Shown one piece after another: positions 60,001 through 64,000 of a DNA stretch of 64,000 nucleotides. Position 1 is the first letter of the stretch, and the number at the start of each line of letters is the position of its first letter. A program made the translations under genes and the position numbers. A model generated the notes under the pieces. The model made no database searches. It saw nothing but the letters and a program-made list of their open reading frames with translations, and had not been told where the DNA came from. Where the stretch lies: positions 13,170,993 to 13,234,992 of the forward strand of contig NC_064236.1 of the NCBI RefSeq assembly GCF_023101765.2. Direction: 5' to 3'. The DNA is from Spodoptera frugiperda. Lineage: Eukaryota > Arthropoda > Insecta > Lepidoptera > Noctuidae.

Positions 60001-61520
60001 AGATCCAAAGATCAAATCCGGTCCTGTAGATAAAACGCCTCCTTTGTTTTACAGCCTCCTCATATAAAATTCTAAACTAATCTATGTTGATCCTCTTCAA
60101 CATTTTACGTTTTCCGCGTAACGGACAGCTTGTTACTTAACCAATTAAAACTCAGACTAGACATAGTGGAGATAAAAGCATTTGTTAGGCTCATAATATC
60201 AGCCGCATACACAGGCTAATAGAGCTTTCAATGCGAAGCTCGCTTAATTAAATTAGCCTCGAAAGATACCGATCATCTCTACCCACTTAGCTTGGAGCGC
60301 ATTCGACTATACCAAACTACTCGCATTATGTAGGCTACATTGAGTCGTGTTCTGTCGAAATATCCTCGTTAATTGACATCCAACTTAGAAGTTTGCTGAC
60401 AAGATTTACCTTGATAACGTGACTGCCTCGTTGGTCGAGTGGTCGCAAGTGCGACTGCCAAACAAGGGGTCTCGGGTTCGATTCCCGGGTCGTGCTAAGT
60501 ATTACTGGGCTATTTTCGGATTTAAAAAAAATTCTCGGTGGTAGTACGGAGTCTGGTATTGTGTCCAGGATATGGCAATAGGCTCACCCCCTTAGACTTA
60601 TAACACGAATGGATACCCACTGGTGTACATTGTTTAGCGGCATTACGTGCCGTAATGTGCACCTCTGCCTACCCCTTCGGGGATAAAAGGCGTGACGTTG
60701 TGTGTGTGTGTTTGTGAATGTTTTACACCTGGCAAGAAAACATGCCTGGAAGACAGTCCTCGCCTGGAGCACATTTAATTTAGTTCCTATTTTCATTAAT
60801 GTCCACTATACAAAGCTTTGCGAAAGCACTTAATACTCAAACGAGGAAACTAGGGAATTACGTACCGCAGACACGGTAGTAAACTATTTCTTCTGTTGTA
60901 AACCTTTTCAATTTTATTCAAGCAACACGACATTGTAGCAGTCTTTGTAGTACTAAATGAGTACAAGCCTCTTGTTTAAGAGCAACCAAGCGCGATCGAC
61001 GACGCGGTAAAAAAGTAAATATGATACCGCTCCATAATAAAACCCAAAATAGAACGTAGTAGGTCCTCGCGTGTTTTACAACTAAACAGCTGTTATTTTG
61101 ATACTATTACGGTGTTGATAAGGCCATAACATAATTCTTAGCTAAATCTCATGTTTTTCTAAAACATCAACAAAAGTATTTGTGTTTTTTATATAAATTC
61201 AATACAACTATGTAAGTCCTCAAGACCGACCAATATCCGACTTGAAAAATAACAAATTCTATTTTATATTTCTATCTTATTCTTTAAGACTTAAACGAAT
61301 ATTTGGTTTTATATTTTAATCAAAAAACTAAAAAAAAAAAATACATTATAATGAAAGAAAAATTTATTACAGATTCTGCAAGGAAACACGAACACTTACT
61401 TAGAGAAGAAGAACCACCTTGAGCCGCCGATCTGGGCATCAAAGATACGATTCATACCGTACAGCTCGCACCGGCGCACCGTCTGCATGAGGGTCGAGCT
61501 CTATGGCTGCTATTGGAGCG
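44960..61520 (+). CDS. Ddr: Discoidin domain receptor tyrosine kinase (DDR), 5' part, exons 1-4 of the coding region
   Basis: Receptor tyrosine kinase of the cell surface; in vertebrates DDR1/2 bind collagen. Coding pieces 44999-45065, 54757-54862, 57140-57371 and 61373-61520 join in phases 1, 2, 0 to give 184 codons plus one base. Order: signal peptide MELYVIAVVLVAGATSLHA (residues 1-19), then the discoidin (F5/8 type C) domain from Cys25 to Cys181, with landmarks GAWCP (66-70), GTQGR, GQGQEYAEAYVIEYW, GQEILQGN and VCMRVELYGCYW (172-183). Cys25-Cys181 and Cys69-Cys173 correspond to the family disulphides; Cys46 is an unpaired extra. A GTGAGT donor at 61521 shows the gene continues; the discoidin-like, transmembrane and kinase parts lie outside. 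Smal-type paralogue is the alternative. Confidence 0.9.
45159..45938. mobile_element. 780-bp TIR element in DDR intron 1
   Basis: 32-bp terminal inverted repeats (45159-45190 and 45907-45938) match at 31 of 32 positions, starting ccttatgcgctgtaacaagg. TATA is present at both flanks (45155-45158 and 45939-45942), a plausible 4-bp target duplication. The interior has no transposase. A related, eroded copy lies in inverse orientation at 5085-5545. Superfamily uncertain. Confidence 0.85.
47800..48119. mobile_element. PIF/Harbinger-type MITE
   Basis: A 320-bp element with ends gggtgcttttccacca and tggtggaaaagtaccc, flanked by TTA on both sides (47797-47799 and 48120-48122), the TWA target of PIF/Harbinger. 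The inverted similarity continues imperfectly inward (atgctacg / catagcac). Non-coding. Confidence 0.8.
50939..51038 (+). promoter_or_regulatory. Candidate alternative promoter and leader exon in DDR intron 1
   Basis: aatcagttc gives an arthropod initiator (TCAGT, A at 50939), with tgaca at +28 to +32, one mismatch from the downstream promoter element. ATGGCG at 50971 opens a 17-codon frame ending before a strong gtgagt donor at 51039. Local GC is raised upstream (50870-50940). It could start a shorter DDR transcript or an unrelated RNA. Confidence 0.25.
54757..54862 (+). CDS. Ddr: DDR coding exon 2
   Basis: 106 bases, ctgttgcag acceptor and gttcgt donor (weak). Encodes QCIAPLGMESGLIPDKDITA then SSCYNDGNVAPQNG, the first strand and spike loop 1 of the discoidin domain. 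Confidence 0.9.
54863..57139 (+). other. Ddr: DDR intron 2
   Basis: 2277 bases, no recognised repeat or exon. Confidence 0.8.
57140..57371 (+). CDS. Ddr: DDR coding exon 3
   Basis: 232 bases, accataacag acceptor, gtaagg donor, starting with the base that completes Arg58. Encodes the core of the discoidin domain (GAWCP, WLEIDLHTVHVITGTGTQGR, EYWRPKLGKWVRYRTGEGQE). Markedly GC-richer than the introns. Confidence 0.95.
59522..59717 (+). mobile_element. Complete Lep1-like non-autonomous Helitron
   Basis: 196 bp starting TCTATACTAATATTATAAA, ending gtagCTAG, inserted exactly between host A (59521) and T (59718), as Helitrons do. A short hairpin (gcgg 59690-59693 with ccgc 59700-59703) precedes the 3' end. 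No target duplication and no ORF. Fragments of the family are at 12669-12722 and 30412-30560. Confidence 0.85.
60415..60715 (+). mobile_element. tRNA-derived SINE
   Basis: The head has an A box (tggtcgagtgg, 60432-60442) and an excellent B box (gggttcgattccc, 60474-60486). The acceptor stem does not pair, so it is not a tRNA gene. The tail contains gcggcattacgtgccgtaat with a small cattacg/cgtaatg hairpin, then ggcgtgacgttg and a (GT)n run. The tail alone recurs at 36440-36540. Confidence 0.8.
61373..61520 (+). CDS. Ddr: DDR coding exon 4
   Basis: 148 bases, tttattacag acceptor, gtgagt donor, ends in phase 1. Encodes ILQGNTNTYLEKKNHLEPPI, WASKIRFIPYSSHRRTVCMR and VELYGCYWS, closing the discoidin domain. 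Confidence 0.95.
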
Positions 61521-64000
61521 GTGAGTACTGTCAAATAACAATTTTATGACTTTGTCATAATCTTTCGCTCGCATCGAGTATTGAAAACTATTTTATTGCT
61601 AAAGTCACGAAGGATTGTCGTCTGTGCAACACAGAAAATGTATTCGAACGTCATTTCAAAAGTCCGTTCATAAACATGACATGCAAAACGCAATTTCCTA
61701 TCGTACCGTGAGCTTTAACCGTGTACGAATACAAAATAATACGTCCATTAGGATGTGAACGTCACGAGCATAAACAATAAGCCGAAAGCTTATTTCCTAT
61801 AGCAGTTCGGAAGCTGATTCCCGTTTTACCTGCGCTTCTTGGGGTGAGGGCTGAGCGCTTAATCGAATGTCAGTTGTGGTGAACGTTTGACAGTCCGATT
61901 CATAATGCACCGGCACGCGGCACTTGATATACGAAGCGCAATCTCGCCGCGTTTGGAGCACGTTTATTGTATCTGGTATTGTCTCATCACAATAACGCTT
62001 GACGTCTAATGACAATTATGTTGCACACTCGTGAAAGACTATTGCATATCCTACCAACCTACCTTAATGGAGAGTGTATAGCATCCGCGTAGCGAGCACG
62101 CAGCCCGAGTCATACAAAATGTCCCGGCTATTACACTGAAAAATACTAACACGGCAATTTCTTTTAACTGTTAATTAAAACCAGCTTACGGTAGTACCTT
62201 TCCAGAAGTGAAAAAATACACATACATACACGAACTAAGTTAATTCTCGTAAACGCTGCATGTCAGCGTCAGAGACAATGGCCCCATTATATTGTCACAT
62301 AGGTTTAGTATTCATAGTTATAATGTAAAGGGCTTCTAAAAGTAATTACACGCGTCTACATTCCCATAGGTCATAAAATAATCAAAATAATGGGCGGGCC
62401 GTGTACAAAGTTCATTAAAATAACGTTAATTATGGAGCGTATCACAGAAATAATAATGTGCCGTGTTCATGGTTTTAATGTCGCTACTACAACGGCATTG
62501 TTGAAGGCCATAATAGTGAATTCTAGGAATTTTGTTATCGAACGTGCGCCAGGGACCGCATGCAAAGCGTCATTAGGTAAAAACTGGCAAATTACTAGAG
62601 TTAATCATACGTCTGCATTTTTAAACTGCTTTCATTTGCTGTAGACCCGGCACGCTACTGATAGCTCGGTATAGTCAGTATCATTACCTGCGCCGTGCCG
62701 CTGTGTACACAAGTACACGTCCCCATTTAAATAATGTTTGTATGCACTACCCGCCCCGCCAGCCCCGCCAGCCGCTTCTTACTACAACCTCCTGTAGCGC
62801 TTCTAAAGGCCCCTACATATTTTATTTAGAGCACTTGAAGGGGTTGACTAATTGTGCTTGTTTGTTGCCGTAGCTTTGAACGACCACAATACCGAGTGCT
62901 AAAAATAACAAACATGTAACGTTTCCACGGAAATTAAAATAGTTTACCAATATTTGCGGAGTGTGTGCCTGACCTGAGTGGCGGCAGCGAGCGCTCGGCC
63001 TCAGACAGCGAATTTGTAAAACCAGTTTCATTTCAATATTCGTGTGAATGTCTGAACTGTTTATGTACTACATAAGCTACGAGGGAAGTGATTAGCTTTC
63101 AAGCAGGATGTCCAACGTACGTGCGCTCAATCGCAGATAATTGTGGAGCTTTGTTTCAAACTCGAAACAATGACGTGTCCTATACAATTACATAATTTCC
63201 TTTAACAAAGAAAATCACTTACTAGTAGATGAAGTTAATATAAACAAGCTTCCGCGAATCATAACATAACACGCGCCCAAGAACAAGAGCTTGCCCAGGT
63301 GTCGCAGCGTCGGTGCGCAGTGCTTGCTTAATATAAATAAAACACTGCACTTGATTCACACCTTATGTAATATAAATAAATGCAGTTGTTATTCTTCGGA
63401 CGGTGTTTTTGTCGAGGCTCACACGAACTTTGCATTTTCAAGTAAGTGCATGTTTTTGTGAAATTCGCCGACAAATAAATCAGTGATACATAGAGCGGAC
63501 ATTAAGAACCTCGTCACATACGTAACCACCGCGTCGTGTTGATTTGCAGACTTTTTTCTTGGGAAACGGCTCGCTTAGATCCTGCCTTATAATAGGCGGT
63601 ACTATAGTTCTTCGAACCATTGAATAGCGCGTTTAACTTAGTTAATATTCTTATTTGTTTTTGGGTCATTAAGCTATGTCAGAAAATCTTTGCTTATGCC
63701 TCATATTCAGACGTAAAAAGAAAGTAAGTTTAATAACAAGGCATTGTTCAAAATGGATCATCTTAAACAGCTAAAGTTTAAAATAATTTGCAATAACTAT
63801 CGGATGCATACGCCTGTTTATATTAAAAAATCCACAAGTACCACTTCAATTATCATCATGGAATGTATCATACAAAGTACACAAAATATTGAAGTACCAA
63901 TAAAATTCATTTTAATCTGCAATCATTTCACGAACTCAATAACATGATGCATTTCACATTCGGAGAAACCACTTATTATAAATGATTGATCGGATCAAAT
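61521..64000 (+). other. Ddr: DDR intron 4 (partial)
   Basis: Starts with gtgagt. No exon continuing the discoidin-like domain in the needed phase was found, so the intron probably exceeds 2.48 kb. The longest frames (84 and 72 codons) have no homology I recognise. Confidence 0.7.

Larger units (their letters stand above)
57372..61372 (+). other. Ddr: DDR intron 3
   Basis: 4001 bases carrying a Lep1-like Helitron (59522-59717) and a SINE (60415-60715). Nothing else was recognised. Confidence 0.8.

Noticed and set aside
60421..60500. Possible tRNA gene
   Set aside because: A and B boxes are good but the acceptor stem does not pair and the sequence continues into a repeated tail shared with another locus: SINE.
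1..64000. CRISPR array, operon or phage-like module
   Set aside because: Spliced eukaryotic genes and insect transposons throughout; no regularly spaced identical repeats with unique spacers. The four TRIM units are stem-loops with differing stems, not CRISPR repeats.

Overview
The window is AT-rich, intron-rich animal nuclear DNA, almost certainly from a moth or butterfly. Short Lep1-like Helitrons, RTE-type and R1-clade non-LTR retrotransposon relics, a tRNA-derived SINE and several MITE families are layered through it in the way typical of lepidopteran introns. There are no bacterial-style operons, no CRISPR array, and no rRNA or intact tRNA gene.

Two protein-coding genes can be assigned with confidence. 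On the minus strand, 27146 down to 23394, lies a complete three-exon gene for a class II ubiquitin-conjugating enzyme of the UBE2K / Ubc4 family (199 aa: UBC fold, Cys92, C-terminal UBA domain). On the plus strand, 44960 to beyond the window end, lies the 5' part of a discoidin domain receptor (DDR) tyrosine kinase gene. Its signal-peptide exon and three exons covering the whole collagen-binding discoidin domain are present; the transmembrane and kinase exons lie beyond 64000. Splice phases agree across every junction of both genes.

Layout: 1-10.5 kb is gene-poor, with a long hairpin (4.5-4.85 kb) and small transposon relics. At 10.57-11.56 kb there is a GC-rich block beside a possible minus-strand first exon. 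12.5-19 kb is a transposon graveyard: R1-clade ORF2 end and tails, RTE reverse transcriptase relic, Helitron relics with a 0.47-kb internal tandem duplication. 20.5-21.0 kb is a foldback element with target-site duplication. 23.4-27.15 kb is UBE2K, with a possible divergent short first exon at 27.97 kb. 28.9-34.1 kb holds R1, RTE and Helitron relics and an element with nested inverted repeats. 35.08-36.05 kb is a young miniature LTR retrotransposon (TRIM) carrying an array of stem-loops with an invariant loop. 36-45 kb is mostly unremarkable. 45-64 kb is DDR, whose introns carry a 780-bp TIR element, a Harbinger-type MITE, a Lep1-like Helitron and a SINE.

The two genes have no obvious functional link: UBE2K acts in ubiquitin-chain formation in cytosol and nucleus, DDR in cell-matrix sensing at the surface. 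The most interesting unexplained structures are the TRIM stem-loop array, the two long foldback elements, and the divergence of the DDR discoidin domain from the vertebrate collagen-contact residues.
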